Of a stretch of DNA of 64,000 nucleotides, positions 33,126 through 44,238 are shown in pieces; the stretch's first letter is position 1; every line of letters starts with the position of its first letter. This DNA is from Clonostachys chloroleuca (Eukaryota > Ascomycota > Sordariomycetes > Hypocreales > Bionectriaceae). The DNA is taken from assembly GCA_037952775.1 (NCBI GenBank), contig JBANAY010000003.1:12276001-12340000 (forward strand). Reading direction: 5' to 3'. Below the pieces are notes generated by a model, which saw nothing but the letters and a program-made list of their open reading frames with translations, was not told the DNA's origin and ran no database searches. The position numbers were made by a program, and so were the translations under genes.

Positions 33126-34588
33126 ATGGCTTCAGATGTCGTGAGTGATTTTGGCCACTAAACTCGGGCGCCTACCAGGCCTAACACTTATCATTATCAC
33201 CACAGGATCAGCAAGCATGGGAGTGTCGTGATAAGGATGACCAGGCCAGAACAGCCTACAATAGCCCACTGCGCAGCACCAACAGGCTTCTAGCAGAAGA
33301 AAATATGAGATTGAAAAAACTCCTGCGAGAAAATGGAATTGCATGGTCGCCTGTAGCGCAAACACATCTAAACAGCTCTCGCTCAACAAAGCGGCACACC
33401 CGATCCTCTATGACATCAAAAGATCTTGGGCGTCCGCAGTTCCCGATGGAGATCATTCTAAAGATATTGAAATTCGCCTTGACAAGCCAATATCCGATTA
33501 TTGATCCTCTTTCATTCCTCACATCAGCCAACCTGACCGACAAGGAAAAATCGCGCGGCAATCAAGTCGCCATTCACTTCTTGGCCACCTGCAAAGCTTT
33601 GCGGGTCGAGGGCCTGCGAATCTTTTGGACATCCAATGACTTCGTTTTCACAACACCCCAAGCCGTGCGCCAATTTGCCGAGCTTGACTCTCGGTACAGA
33701 ACACCAATCACTCATGTCACATTTCGCGTTATTGCCAAGTACTATGATGATAATCCAAATCGCAAGCACTCGCTAGAGAGCACATACCACCACTCCATGT
33801 CGAGACAGAGCAAACTCAAAGTCCATGTACGGCCTAGAGAGACCCCTCTCGTCCGGGGTGGCCTGCGATCATACGCATGGACGCAAATCGTGGATTTCTT
33901 GCATGGCCTACGTGCACCCTACGATCCTAAGATGCACCATAAAGAAGTACCAAGACCCAAGTTGCTCCCAAGCCTTAGCTCTCTGCGACTTGACCTTGTC
34001 AACTTTTCAGACAGTCTCCTCCCCTTCTCTGGCTCCGAATTTCACGATGCCACATCTCATGAGTTCGGCTGTTCCTTGAACGAGATTCAGATCACCGGTA
34101 TGCCGGCGGCCGCGTCTGGACTGAAAGCCGCAGCCGAGCTTAGCGGTCTACTCAAAGATGAGGGGCTTTATCTTGAGGGCGATGCAGCATTTCATGCAGT
34201 TTGCAACAGATCACTCAGATCACTTCCCGGTGAAGAATGGAACCTAAGCCGAGTAGTCCGGGCCTACGACGAAGATGATGAGGACATTTGGTCTGATCTT
34301 GAGAGTCAAGAGGATTTCTTCATGCATCACAATCATACAAAGATTGGCATGATGCCAGCTGCTCCGCCTGAGCATGGGCACCCTAAATCTACAAGACACG
34401 AGGACTCGGTGATTTGGAAGCGAGTTCCAATCTCACGTGATTCTAAAGTTCGTGACTGGGTTCAATTTTGTCGCTACGGTGGCCAAGAGGTCAAGGATCA
34501 CCAGTCGGCCTCAGACGAGGACGTCTATTGCCCGAACTGTGGAGAAATGCATCCAGCTTCGGTGTTGAGCGATTCGGATGAGGATTGA
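33126..34588 (+). CDS. Fungal F-box-like protein of unknown function
   Basis: Two exons: 33126-33140 (encoding MASDV) and 33206-34588, giving 465 aa. The intron is GTGAGT...ACAG in phase 0. Residues 25-50 look like a short coiled coil (TNRLLAEENMRLKKLLREN). Near residue 80 is a hydrophobic F-box-like segment (FPMEIILKILKFALTSQY). The middle resembles the fungal proteins where a domain of this kind is followed by a description of exposed Leu/Trp residues (LRIFWTSNDFVFTTPQAV). The C-terminus is acidic and includes a C-x2-C pair (YCPNCGEMH) before a run of acidic residues. I do not recognise a named family member. An SCF adaptor role is only a possibility. Confidence 0.8.
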
Positions 34589-35547
34589 TTCACTTCTTTG
34601 CAAATCCTTGCACCTGGTGTCCGAGTCCCCGTGGTTGCTTCCAAATGGCGCATTTCGTTTGCCAATCGGATGTCATATCGAAGATGCGTTGGAGAATGAT
34701 TTTAAATGCAGGAACGAGAGAAACATATGAAGCATGAAAGGCACGGAAGAGAAAGCCTGGTACGAATATCCAATGATTTGACGAACGTTTGTGGTCACGC
34801 CTGGGTGTTGGCTGGGTAATATTGTTTTTGATCAACGAGTCCAAGATTAAGTACGATTAATATGCGATGTGGTTTTTTTCAGCAAACCAGAGTCGCAAAC
34901 GAGGGGGGAGAACCAATGATCATGTATCCTCGTAAATTCGCTATGATGAGTTTTAATTCAAGAAGATGAGAAACGAAGCTGACCCTTTTTATTGCAAAGT
35001 GAGTTTTAAAATAAAATAAAAAGATAGAGTTAGCTTGCCTCTCACAGAGCGTCTAGCTATGCAGACACCAGTAATTAGCAGTCTGTCACTCAGTTTATGT
35101 TCCCCCTGCTCATTAATAAATTGCGTGCACTCATCTCATGAGAAGGCCATGTTAGGTTATGTAAGCGAGCTGGGCCTCAATTAAAGACACAAAGGAGGTC
35201 ACCTGACTTCGCGACAAGGAGTTCCTGCCTTCCAATTACGCGACTCAATTAAAAATCGCAAACCCATTTCTCACCACTACCACGGGGATGGGTACGTAAA
35301 TCGCCTTGGAAACAGTGTTTAGGCATACTCTCAGCAGCTCCTAACCCGTCTACTTTCAATTTTCGGGTGCTGGCCGGGGATGGTCGGCCTTCAGAAGCAC
35401 ACCTCACCAATCAATGCTGAGTTTCTAATTACTAGGAGCCTGGATCTCTTCGAAGACGTGGCGCCTTGAGTAAATCTCGCCCAAAACCGCTCTAAATAAT
35501 CCGAAAGCATACATATCTGGGCTTTCTCTCGAAATTTTGTCTTCACC
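34589..35547. other. Intergenic, promoter side of ECM11
   Basis: AT-rich in the first half (34850-35060), with no gene or clear repeat. Confidence 0.5.
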
Positions 35548-37062
35548 ATGGCTCCTGAAAGCTCGTTGAAGAAAAGAAGCGGGAGGCTTCAGGTATTTGC
35601 TCGAGGTCTTCCCGATGGCGAATCGCCCCAAGAAATTCCTAGCACTGTCCAAGAGGCTCCAGAGGGCAAGCAAAAACCTGAAGCTCATATTTCGTCTGCG
35701 CCCCAGACAAGGGAAGAAGCTATTGAGAGCGCCCGTGTCCCCATTCCTAAGACCACACGCCCCCCAGCAAACCATAATCATGCTCCCAATGCCAGCAAGT
35801 ACGCGCGGTCTAGGTCTCCTCAGAAACGGGCCCCAGCATCTCCGCGGAAAACATCCGACGAGACCAAATTCAGACCTTCGCAGGTTCTCTCCCCTGGTTC
35901 TCCGGCCCGGTCAAAGTTCGAGAATCGTCCTAGGCGAACAATATTCGAAGGCTCCCAGCTTGGAGACAACTTCCTTGATTCTGGATTTACCACCCCTCGA
36001 AATGAACGCGAGGAAGCATACGATGAAGGCCACTTGACTGAGGATGATGGCAAAGATGCTGGACGAAATGCATACCCAAAGCCGAAAGATGTCCGCGACC
36101 GACTTTATCAGGCGCCACAAGGTCGCAATCATGACATCTTTCAAATGGGTGAGAACGGCTTCATCACTATCAAATCTACTGCCGATAGAGCTGATCCTTC
36201 GTACATGCGAGACGGTTTCCAGACCGCGCCACGAAACGGCACTGAGAATTACCAAAACGGCCGTGGTCGTCGGGATCCTTCAGCTGATCGCCACACGAAA
36301 CTTGCTATTAGAGAAGTCAAGATTCGAAGACTTAGAGACAGTGGCAGGGATTTCCAGCCGATACAGGAAAAGCCTCGCAGCCCTAGTCCCGAGCGTGTAA
36401 GTCCTGAGCGGGTAAGCCCTCCACGATGGCTTGATGATAAGGCTCTTGACGAAATCTCTGAATCCGAAATGGGTGCTGCCCCTGGTCAGTCCGTAGAGGA
36501 TGAGCCCGAGCCCGAGCCTGAGGAAACCCCTCGCCCTAAGAAGACCAGGCCGTTTCCCATCAAAGAACTCATGGAGAGCGCCCTCCCCCAACCTACTATT
36601 TCCCAAGGATACCTCGCAAAGAGCAAGAAACGGCATCGCGTAAGTCCTGATTATGACGATATGGCTCTGAGCTCGAAAACATTTGCCGACTTGCAAAATG
36701 AACCTTTCGATTTTGACCCTTCCAAGGCCATCCTAAGAAATGGGCACAGAAATAATGGAGATGATTTGTCCACTAACTTGGAGCAATTTAAACACCAGGC
36801 CGAAAAAGATCAGGAGGCCTTCTTTTCCAACATGTCCATGAACGATTGGGAAGAATCGGGTGATTGGTTCGTAGACCAATTTGCCGACATCATGAAGAGA
36901 CTGAAGATTGCAAGGAGGGAGAAACGGCAAATGATCGAGGCCTTCGAAGCAGAGGCTGCTGCACGGGAAAGGCTGGTACGCTGCAGGTCGGACGCCATTG
37001 ACCTTAAGCTTGAGAAAATGAAGCACAATGGCCAGCGGGTGATTGGTGGCCAAGACTTCTAG
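35548..37062 (+). CDS. ECM11: ECM11-domain protein (meiotic chromosome protein family)
   Basis: Single exon, 504 aa. The first 380 residues are low complexity, rich in Pro/Ser/Arg/Glu, with basic SP repeats (ARSRSPQKRAPASPRK and PRSPSPERVSPERVSPPRW). The C-terminal 120 residues form the conserved block: SKTFADLQNEPFDFDP, then FFSNMSMNDWEESGDWFVDQ, FADIMKRLKIARREKRQMIE, a continuing helix with ERLVRCRSDAIDLKLEKM, and a final GQRVIGG. This matches the Ecm11 C-terminal domain. In budding yeast Ecm11 is a SUMOylated component of the synaptonemal complex central region. A nuclear meiotic role in this fungus is inferred. The SP motifs could be kinase targets. Confidence 0.82.
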   Translation: MAPESSLKKRSGRLQVFARGLPDGESPQEIPSTVQEAPEGKQKPEAHISSAPQTREEAIESARVPIPKTTRPPANHNHAPNASKYARSRSPQKRAPASPRKTSDETKFRPSQVLSPGSPARSKFENRPRRTIFEGSQLGDNFLDSGFTTPRNEREEAYDEGHLTEDDGKDAGRNAYPKPKDVRDRLYQAPQGRNHDIFQMGENGFITIKSTADRADPSYMRDGFQTAPRNGTENYQNGRGRRDPSADRHTKLAIREVKIRRLRDSGRDFQPIQEKPRSPSPERVSPERVSPPRWLDDKALDEISESEMGAAPGQSVEDEPEPEPEETPRPKKTRPFPIKELMESALPQPTISQGYLAKSKKRHRVSPDYDDMALSSKTFADLQNEPFDFDPSKAILRNGHRNNGDDLSTNLEQFKHQAEKDQEAFFSNMSMNDWEESGDWFVDQFADIMKRLKIARREKRQMIEAFEAEAAARERLVRCRSDAIDLKLEKMKHNGQRVIGGQDF

Positions 37063-37415
37063 AAGGGTGTTTGAAACCACGAACTCGCTATGATCAGCCA
37101 TGGCTGTTGAACAGAGTGCGTTCGGGGGATACGAAGATCGACATCAGATCCATATATCTTCGAGGCATGCGTGCCTGTGGCATTGATTGGAGTTTTGGGC
37201 TGCTTCGAGGTTTCCGCTTTGTTTTGTTTTCGTCATGAGCGAGCATATGAAAGAGAGATGTTTAGATGTTGACTGTGTTTTAAACAGCTCAAGACGCACT
37301 TCGCATTAATGATGGCCAACTAAGGTTAAATTCTATTGTTATGTCGGGAAAGTGGGTGGTGTCTTAAAGGAGATAAGAATTATTTACAAGCCGATGTTCT
37401 TTTTGGGGGGTTCAA
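37063..37415. other. Convergent intergenic gap
   Basis: The 3' flanks of ECM11 and the TDA10-type kinase. Nothing else is seen. Confidence 0.5.
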
Positions 37416-38368
37416 TTAGATTGTTGTCACCTCCTTTACCTTTCGATCCTTACCAACGGACATCCTTAATTGTTTTCCAGGTTTTCCAGAAATCACGCCT
37501 TGACGCAGAGAACCAGTATAAAGCTCATAGGCAGGGAAATACCCGTCCACAAATTTCACCACTTGCTCGGGTGACATGCCAGCATTGGGATCACCCTTGT
37601 CACGCCTCAGGTGCTCTTCCTGCTCCGCACGCCAGCCATAGACAAACTCGAGATCCTCGGCGTCAATATGGATGAAGGCGTCAAAAAGGTCTGTCAGTAC
37701 ATCGTACTGTCGCAGCCTCTCGTTGATGAACAGGAGATGCTCAAGCTTGTGCTTCTGTAGGGTGCGGCTTGGGGCCTTCCACTTTGCTTCCACCTGATCG
37801 GGGGTCAGGCTGCGGAAACCGACAGACCAGCCCTCGAGGATGATTGCCTTGGTCAGCGGCTGGCCGGGCTGGTTGACGGAGCGCCATTGCGACTCAGGGG
37901 CCCGGTCCCCGTGGCCAGCAAAGGCTGACTTGTCGTAGACGGGGATCTTGGTGGGCTTCCCCTCCATCAAGGCTGTGAAGACGGACTTGGCGAGGGGCAT
38001 ATCATGAGTTCCTTTATTGAGCAAGGAGTCAGCGGGCCGAAAACCTCATGGTTGTTTGAATTTAACAACTTCTAGCGGGGGAACTTACCCGGCTCCCCTC
38101 GGTGCTGCACGAGAGCATTGTCGGGGTTCTGCCTGCCCAGGGCGACCAGATCCTCGTGGTTCAGGTAAAAGTCGTCGATGCTGCAGACCAAAGTGGGAGC
38201 GCCCTCCTGCTCAAGGGCGTTTGCGAGCGCCGAGACCAGGGTCGTCTTGCCGGCGCCCTGGACGCCGTTGAGGCCAATGACGAGCGGGCGCGATGTGGAG
38301 TGGGATTTGAGCTGCTCGAGGATGAAGGGCACGCAGATGGGGGTCTTATCATCTACGAATGAAGTCAT
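37416..38368 (-). CDS. TDA10: P-loop kinase of the Tda10 / glycerate-kinase-like family
   Basis: Two exons: 38368-38089 and 38011-37416, giving 291 aa, close to yeast Tda10 (290). The intron is GTAAGT...AAAG. The P-loop is GLNGVQGAGKTTLVSAL near residue 35. The catalytic-base region is CSIDDFYLNHEDLVAL. The lid and substrate motif HRGEPGTHDM spans the splice site, then YDKSAFAGHGDR, AIILEGWSVGF and near the end VYGWRAEQEEHL and VDGYFPAYELY. The family resembles plant D-glycerate 3-kinase and phosphoribulokinase/uridine kinase folds. The substrate is unknown for the yeast protein and cannot be told here. An upstream Met at 38632 opens the same frame, but its 88 extra residues match nothing in the family, so I start at 38368. 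Confidence 0.9.
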
Positions 38369-39027
38369 GATGGGCGGTTTGGTTTCCTGATTGGCGAGGA
38401 GTGCTTTGATGGTGATGTTTTGCAGCTTTCTCCCCCGGATTTCGGAGGCGGTTGGGGATGCCGCGGATATATTCAACACCGGGAGCTTTCCATGTCCGCA
38501 ATATCCTTCGAAAACTACCGCTCTCGGTGTTTCTTCCGCGCGGGTGGAGCGGAAATCACGGAGGACGTAGTAATGCGGGGTATTGATAGCAGCTAATTTG
38601 TACTCGGCCTGGGGCAAGTTGGAGAAACTCAATGCCGGGAGATAGGAGCTATATTTTGAGTAGATATATAAAGGTGGCGTTGATATTGGTACACTTGGAC
38701 GTTACCTAGCCGGCGTGGTATCGTCATATTATTCAGAACCAATGTGGTTTTCTGGACTCGTCTTCTCCAAATGCAGGGATTCTATAGGTGTAGGTGTAAG
38801 CCAGTAATACGCCTATTACTTTGGTGCATATGCACTTAAACGTGTTTCGATGGCCCCTCGCTCAGCCTCAATCAAATGCAGCAGGCATCAGCATGCGCGG
38901 GTGCCAACAATTCCGTGAGACATGAGCTTCGACTATCACATGGCGGCACCAGCTATTCCGCCGCTACTTTCTAGATTTACCTCCAGGGACGCGAACAATA
39001 TCCATAGAATTGTGCTAGGCGAGAGCC
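38369..39027. other. Divergent promoter region (TDA10-type kinase / Ser/Thr kinase)
   Basis: 659 bp between outward-facing starts. The part next to the TDA10-type gene (to 38632) stays open in the gene's frame but is probably 5' UTR. Confidence 0.5.
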
Positions 39028-41336
39028 ATGGATGCCTCAAAATTCATGAAATTGTTACGGGGCAAGAAAGATGATGAAAAGGGAGAAGAGCAGAAACGAG
39101 CCCCGAATAAGTTACGGAAGAAAAGACCGCCAGAAATACCCGTCGAGCCAGCTGGGGGAGTAGCTCCCGGGAAGGAGAGCAACGAGCTCCAAACAAGCTT
39201 CAAAAAAAGAGACCACCGGCAGTAGCTGTTGAGGCAGCTGATGAGAGTAGCTCATGGGAAGGAAAGCGGCGAGCTCCCGACAAATTGCAAGAGACGAGAA
39301 CAGCAACGGACCTGGAAAAATTTCAATCCATGCTGGATGGTGTCACGTCCAACGAGAATTCGGAAAACTCTTTGGAAAAGTTCCAAGCAGTTGCCAGGAC
39401 TGTGGGGAGGTACTTTTCACAGGCTGAGTCTGTTTCAAGGCACTATAGGTAACGCCTCAGCCCTTACCCTTTTGCCTACATCTCTCTTGCTTCCTGGTTG
39501 CTGATTCCGAATTGAATTGACGCGAGATTTAGATCAGAAGACCGTAGGAGGTTTCTAAGATCTCATCTGGTGAATTGGAAGTTTCATGATCCGGCTCATT
39601 GGATGGCCAGCTTCAAAACATTACAGCTTTTAGAGTTCATACTTGATACTCATCCCTCAGGGTTCACCTGGACGGCAGAATCGATAGTGAGGGCTGCATC
39701 ACAATTCGTCGTACGCCTCACGGACTCCTTCCAGAAGTCCAGAATCGAAAACGCGAGAGACTCACTAAATGAAAAGCTCCGACAGAGAAGCAGTGATGAG
39801 GGAGTTGACTCAAAGGCTGACTGGCTGAAGAGGATTCTTGAGAGGCCTGATCCTCGACGCATGGCTGAGACAGCTTCCTCCCTTAGGTTGTCCCCACCAA
39901 GGACGAACGATCGAGTAACCCAACAGTCTAGAAACGAAGAACCTACTCGGCAACCTCTCAAAACAGTCAATGTCGATCTCGATACTAAGACGTCCGCACG
40001 ATATAGTGATGAGGATGCGCCTCCCAGTGGGCACGATCTCAATAACGTCGATCTCAACCGGGATGCTGAGCTCAGCAGCACGATCACAGGAGCTTATCAT
40101 CGACGGCAGAGTGGGAGTGCTCAGAAGGAAAGCGAGAATGAATCGCTGCTCAACGAGTTGCCTAAACCCAAGAAGATTATAGACCAGTCAACAAGGAGTG
40201 GCAAGGTAGCTTCCGACCTTGTTCGAGACTCAAAGCTCGAGACGATTATTGCTAGCAACGGAAGTGTTGTCAGGCACATATCGTATGTATCAAATCCACG
40301 AATGCGCCAGCGCCGTATGAAGAAGGAGGAAACTTGGAGGCGGCAAAAAAAGCTTGGGAGTGGCTCCTTTGGCTGCGTTTGGCTCGAGGAGCGCCTTGAT
40401 GGAGATGACACTGGGAGACTCCGTGCGGTCAAGGAGATCACCAAGAGCCGAGAGGGAAAAAGGGGTGAAATTGATTATAATCGTGAACTAGAAGCCATTG
40501 CTAAATTTTCTCACTCAAAGGTAAGCTCACACTCGCGACTTGAACAAGGATGTGTGCTCACATACCTTAGTATGTCCATTGCTTTGTACAGTCCTTCGGC
40601 TGGTACGAGAGTGAGAACACAATCTTCATTACAATGGAGTACATTGAAAAGGGTGACCTTCAAAGGTACTTGGTACGCCCATTCCCAGAGGAGGAAGTGA
40701 AGCAGATTGCTTTTCAGCTCCTGGAGGGATTAGAATATATGCATGAGAATGGGTTCGCCCACCGGGATCTCAAACCCGCTGTAAGTTGTGCTGTCTCTTT
40801 ATCTTTGTGATATCAACGCTGAGATTCTCTAGAATATTCTCGTGTCTGAACCCTCACCCAACTGGTGGGTCAAGATCAGCGATTTCGGGATTTCTAAGAG
40901 AGCTGAGGAGGAAGCTACTGCGTACCGCACGTTTGTTGGGACGAGGGGATACCTTGCACCGGAAATCCTTGGCATTTATTCTTTGGCCGACATGAATAAC
41001 ATCAGCTCGAGCCAAACTCTGGACGACTCCTCTAGTTTGTACACAGTCTCCGTGGATCTGTGGGCACTCGGGGCAATCATATACAGGCTACTCACCAACG
41101 AAACCCTATTCGGTGACCCTCGTGATCTAGCAAAATATGTTGCGGCAGGTCACCCGTTTCCTCGTGCGACAGCCTCAGAGCATGGCGCCAGTGAAGCCTG
41201 TGTAGAGTTTCTGGAGAGTATCATGGCTCGCTCACCCAACAGCCGGCCCTCATCATCCGAGGCTTTGCGTCACCCATGGCTGTCTGAGTTGCAAGATCCA
41301 GTTGATACAACAGTTGATGCGTTGGAAGACTTGTAA
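39028..41336 (+). CDS. Serine/threonine protein kinase with N-terminal tandem repeat, apparent 1-nt frameshift
   Basis: Exons 39028-39448, 39533-40520, 40571-40780 and 40833-41336. The kinase domain fills the C-terminal half: LGSGSFGCVWLEE (glycine loop), LRAVKEI (Lys), AHRDLKPA joining NILV across an intron, ISDFGISK (DFG), TRGYLAPEI (APE) and VDLWALGAIIYRLL. All catalytic residues are present, so it should be active. The N-terminal 140 residues contain two tandem copies of a basic unit of about 29 aa beginning RAPNKL[RQ]KKRPP, with a third partial RAPDKLQE. Exon 1 loses frame at a run of five G (39154-39158): after VEPAGG the frame soon ends at TAG (39223-39225), while the second repeat copy is open in another frame. 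Adding one G aligns both copies in frame and gives 2124 nt (707 aa). The subfamily is not recognised; the layout recalls CAMK-like fungal kinases. The partner and pathway are unknown. Confidence 0.85.
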
Positions 41337-42591
41337 GATATACCCGACTGATATAGTCATGTACCATGCTAATGAAAGCAGATCTATTACTGTTGAAGAC
41401 TCTCGGGCAGAGCATACCATTGTTGACACATCGGTTGCAAGCGCGCAGTGGCCCACAAGCTTAGGATAAGTACATTGGGTGAAGCGCCGAATGAAGGAGA
41501 CTTTCATACAGAATTACCTTCTAGAGCGTCGAGGGGCGTGTTACATGATCCTGACGGTTATCAATTACGGCTTTAACGCCGAAATAGCTGCCCCAAAGGT
41601 CGGCTTTGAGGTGAGACAGCTTCGCCCCCATTGGCTACCTTGATTAGCTGACATGGAGGTCATGTTTCTCTCATTCAGTCCATGAAAGGGCCGACTTCGA
41701 AACGAGATATTTTGCAGAATCAATTGCATTGATCTGCTTCTGACGTTTAAAATGCTGTAGGAAAGTTTAGTGACTCCTCGTCGCATACAGGAACAAGCCT
41801 TGGTAGTATATCTGTATCCATCATATACATGCAGCTCCTTTCCGGCCTGGGCGAAAACAAATAGGCCAATAAAGCTTGATGTCTGGGTTTCTCGCGGTGG
41901 AAACAAAAATCTGGACTTCGACGTCTTCTCGTTTAAGCGGTCTACGAAACCAACATGCCACTCGGAACATAAGTTCCTTAAAAGTCAACGTGGCTTTCTA
42001 AATAGGGTAAAAGGTGTTCAAATATACCGTAAATCGTCGTCAACAACGTTGAAGTGCAGGTTTCTATTACACTGGCAGGAATGCTGCGTCGAGCAGGAAT
42101 GGTCAAATGGGTGTAAGCCTTCGGACCAAGTGTTGTCACAAGAGGATTTTCCGTCGTTCAGCTACCTGTCGGTGCACCAATAATTCTGAACAAAAATTAT
42201 ATGCCAAGATAATTGAGACTCTATACCTTTTGTTGGTTCGCACTTGTGGTCGCGAGAGTTTGCATGGTCATCCGAGGCTCAAGAAAGGGCTGGTACAGCA
42301 CGATAATGATCTCAACTATCCGATAATGTTTCAAACACAACCGTTCCGAAACAGAAAAGAAACTCCCTTCTTACAGATGATCCTTAACCTTTCATGGCTC
42401 TCAGTCTCAGACAAAGGGCTCCTCAGAGTCCAGCAGTCAAGTATAAGTATTGTTGTTGTTGCCGTCACATTTTCGATCAGGCACAGTTTCCTTCAATCGA
42501 CTCTCTTTGAGGGCAAGAATTTCTGAAAAGACAATAAACAGCACTGAGTCATAACTGTCCAGTTTTTTACAGCAAAAACCTTTCAATAAAC
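41337..42591. other. Intergenic, upstream of the cysteine-rich secreted gene
   Basis: No supported gene. A 137-codon plus-strand frame at 41770-42183 overlaps a minus-strand frame and shows no motif or splicing. The last 60 bases before the next start are A-rich, as in a fungal 5' leader. Confidence 0.45.
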
Positions 42592-42927
42592 ATGCAGCTC
42601 CCTCTCATCAACGCCGTCGTTGCCTTTGGCCTCATCAGCACTGGGTTGGGTGCCGACAATCCCGCCGCTCCAGGCGAATCCCCTTCATCGGACATCATCG
42701 ATGGATTGAAGCCCATATCCGCTCAGGCTTGCTATTACGAAAAAGCTGTTGGCTGCAGCAAGGGAGGATTCTGCTTCAGGCAGTGTGGCGAGCCCGAGGG
42801 TAACGGGAATTGGTGCTGGACCGTTACTTCTTCGAACGGATGGAAGAAATGCAAGAAGGACGGCGATTGCAGCATCAACGACAGATGCAGCAGCGGAGAT
42901 TGCAAGGATTGCGGTTGCAGCTGTTAA
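42592..42927 (+). CDS. Small cysteine-rich secreted protein (12 Cys)
   Basis: Single exon, 111 aa. Residues 1-20 form a signal peptide (LINAVVAFGLISTGLGA core). A short Pro/Ser-rich propeptide-like stretch follows, then a compact domain with 12 cysteines in about 65 residues: ACYYEKAVGCSKGGFCF, RQCGEPEGNGNWCW, GWKKCKKDGDC and finally RCSSGDCKDCGCSC. An even number of Cys suggests up to six disulfides. Such proteins in fungi are effector-like, antimicrobial or toxin-like secreted peptides. I cannot say which, and no named family was recognised. The gene stands alone, over 1.2 kb from each neighbour, which suits an independently regulated secreted gene. Confidence 0.85.
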   Translation: MQLPLINAVVAFGLISTGLGADNPAAPGESPSSDIIDGLKPISAQACYYEKAVGCSKGGFCFRQCGEPEGNGNWCWTVTSSNGWKKCKKDGDCSINDRCSSGDCKDCGCSC

Positions 42928-44238
42928 TATCCATGAATGCGGCTGGTAACATTGTGTTGTTCTAGATGCTAGGTACACATACATTGGCTGGGTTAGAAAG
43001 ACACCTCTTCAATTCTAAAGCTCTCTAAGGTCCTCGCCCTAGCATGTTCACATTCGATCTTACTATACGTTTAGATACTTACTCACTCCTCCTCGACAAC
43101 ATACTGCCTAGTCAAGTCTGGGACGTATTTACTAAACGACTAAAAATAAAATAGCGACAGAAAGAGAATGACAGTGATATTCAACCAATGAACGGCCGAG
43201 CCTTTCTCTTACATTGGATTACACACCTAATGTGAACATTCGCGCACGGGCAACAGCGTAGCCAGTCGCTTATTCGCAGAGATCCGTAGCTGTGAGGTGG
43301 TGGACCTGGGGAATGGCAGTGCGTATTTAGCGATTGATGCGGGGTACCAGCACTGATTAATTCTCCTCGGTTTTGGAGCAAATTGGGGAAAGAGACTGCC
43401 GAGGGCCTGGGGCTTTGATCTAGCGCAGGCAATAGCCACCGTCCATGGCCGAGTATAGGGACATGATCCAAGTATAAACCCAAGCATATTGCCACTTGGC
43501 TGCCCACCCACACAGCCAAATGCAGCTAGGGATGGTTCGTTGTTAGTCTGGGGAATTTGTTCATTCAAATGGTAGGAAGTTGCGGCGGTTTGGCTTGAAG
43601 TAGTTGGGGTACAAGGGTGCATGCACATGTGTAAGGACGTCTGCGCTACTATCCGCTGTTCTCGGCCCAGAACGCCAATCTACTAATGACCTCAGTCCTA
43701 ACATATGGGAAAACCTACCAAGCGAAACAGCGGACGGACCCATGTGACAGGCGGGCCAAAATGTTCATGATAGCGGTCCCCCAGCTAAGGAATGGCTTCG
43801 GTGGCTGCAAAGGCACCTCGCACATGACCGGCCCTCCCGTGACTGAGCGAGAGAGAGTTCGATTCAGTTATTCCATAAGCAGTGGAGCAATTCATGTCAA
43901 AGGAATTGCCTGCTACGTAACTGCGGTTTTACATGTGACGGAAGGCCGAAGCCCGGTTGGGCCTAGCGCCTCCCCCAGAAATTCCCCTCGGTACCCGCAG
44001 CGGTGCTTAGCCTGGAGCCGAGGCTCGTTGCAGCACCTTCCGTCACATCAGCAGGGAGCTCCTGCCGCAAACGCATTGCATCCATTCTCCTGTTAAAGGC
44101 TGTCGGCTCCTCCACCACAACCTCATCCGAACCACCAGCCGCTCTCTCCCAATCCCCATCCCAGCTCCCGACTGCAGAGAACGAGCCTCTTCTGTACTAT
44201 CGCCGGAGAATCATATTCACACACAACACTCTACAGCC
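42928..44238. other. Intergenic, promoter side of FOX2
   Basis: No gene is supported; short open frames occur on both strands without motifs. The last 200 bases are C-rich and probably the FOX2 leader. Confidence 0.5.

Noticed and set aside
38369..38632. N-terminal extension of the TDA10-type kinase
   Set aside because: In frame, but 88 extra residues do not fit the family length of about 290 aa; treated as 5' UTR.
41770..42183. 137-codon plus-strand frame
   Set aside because: No signal peptide, motif, splice sites or conservation cue; overlaps an equally open minus frame.
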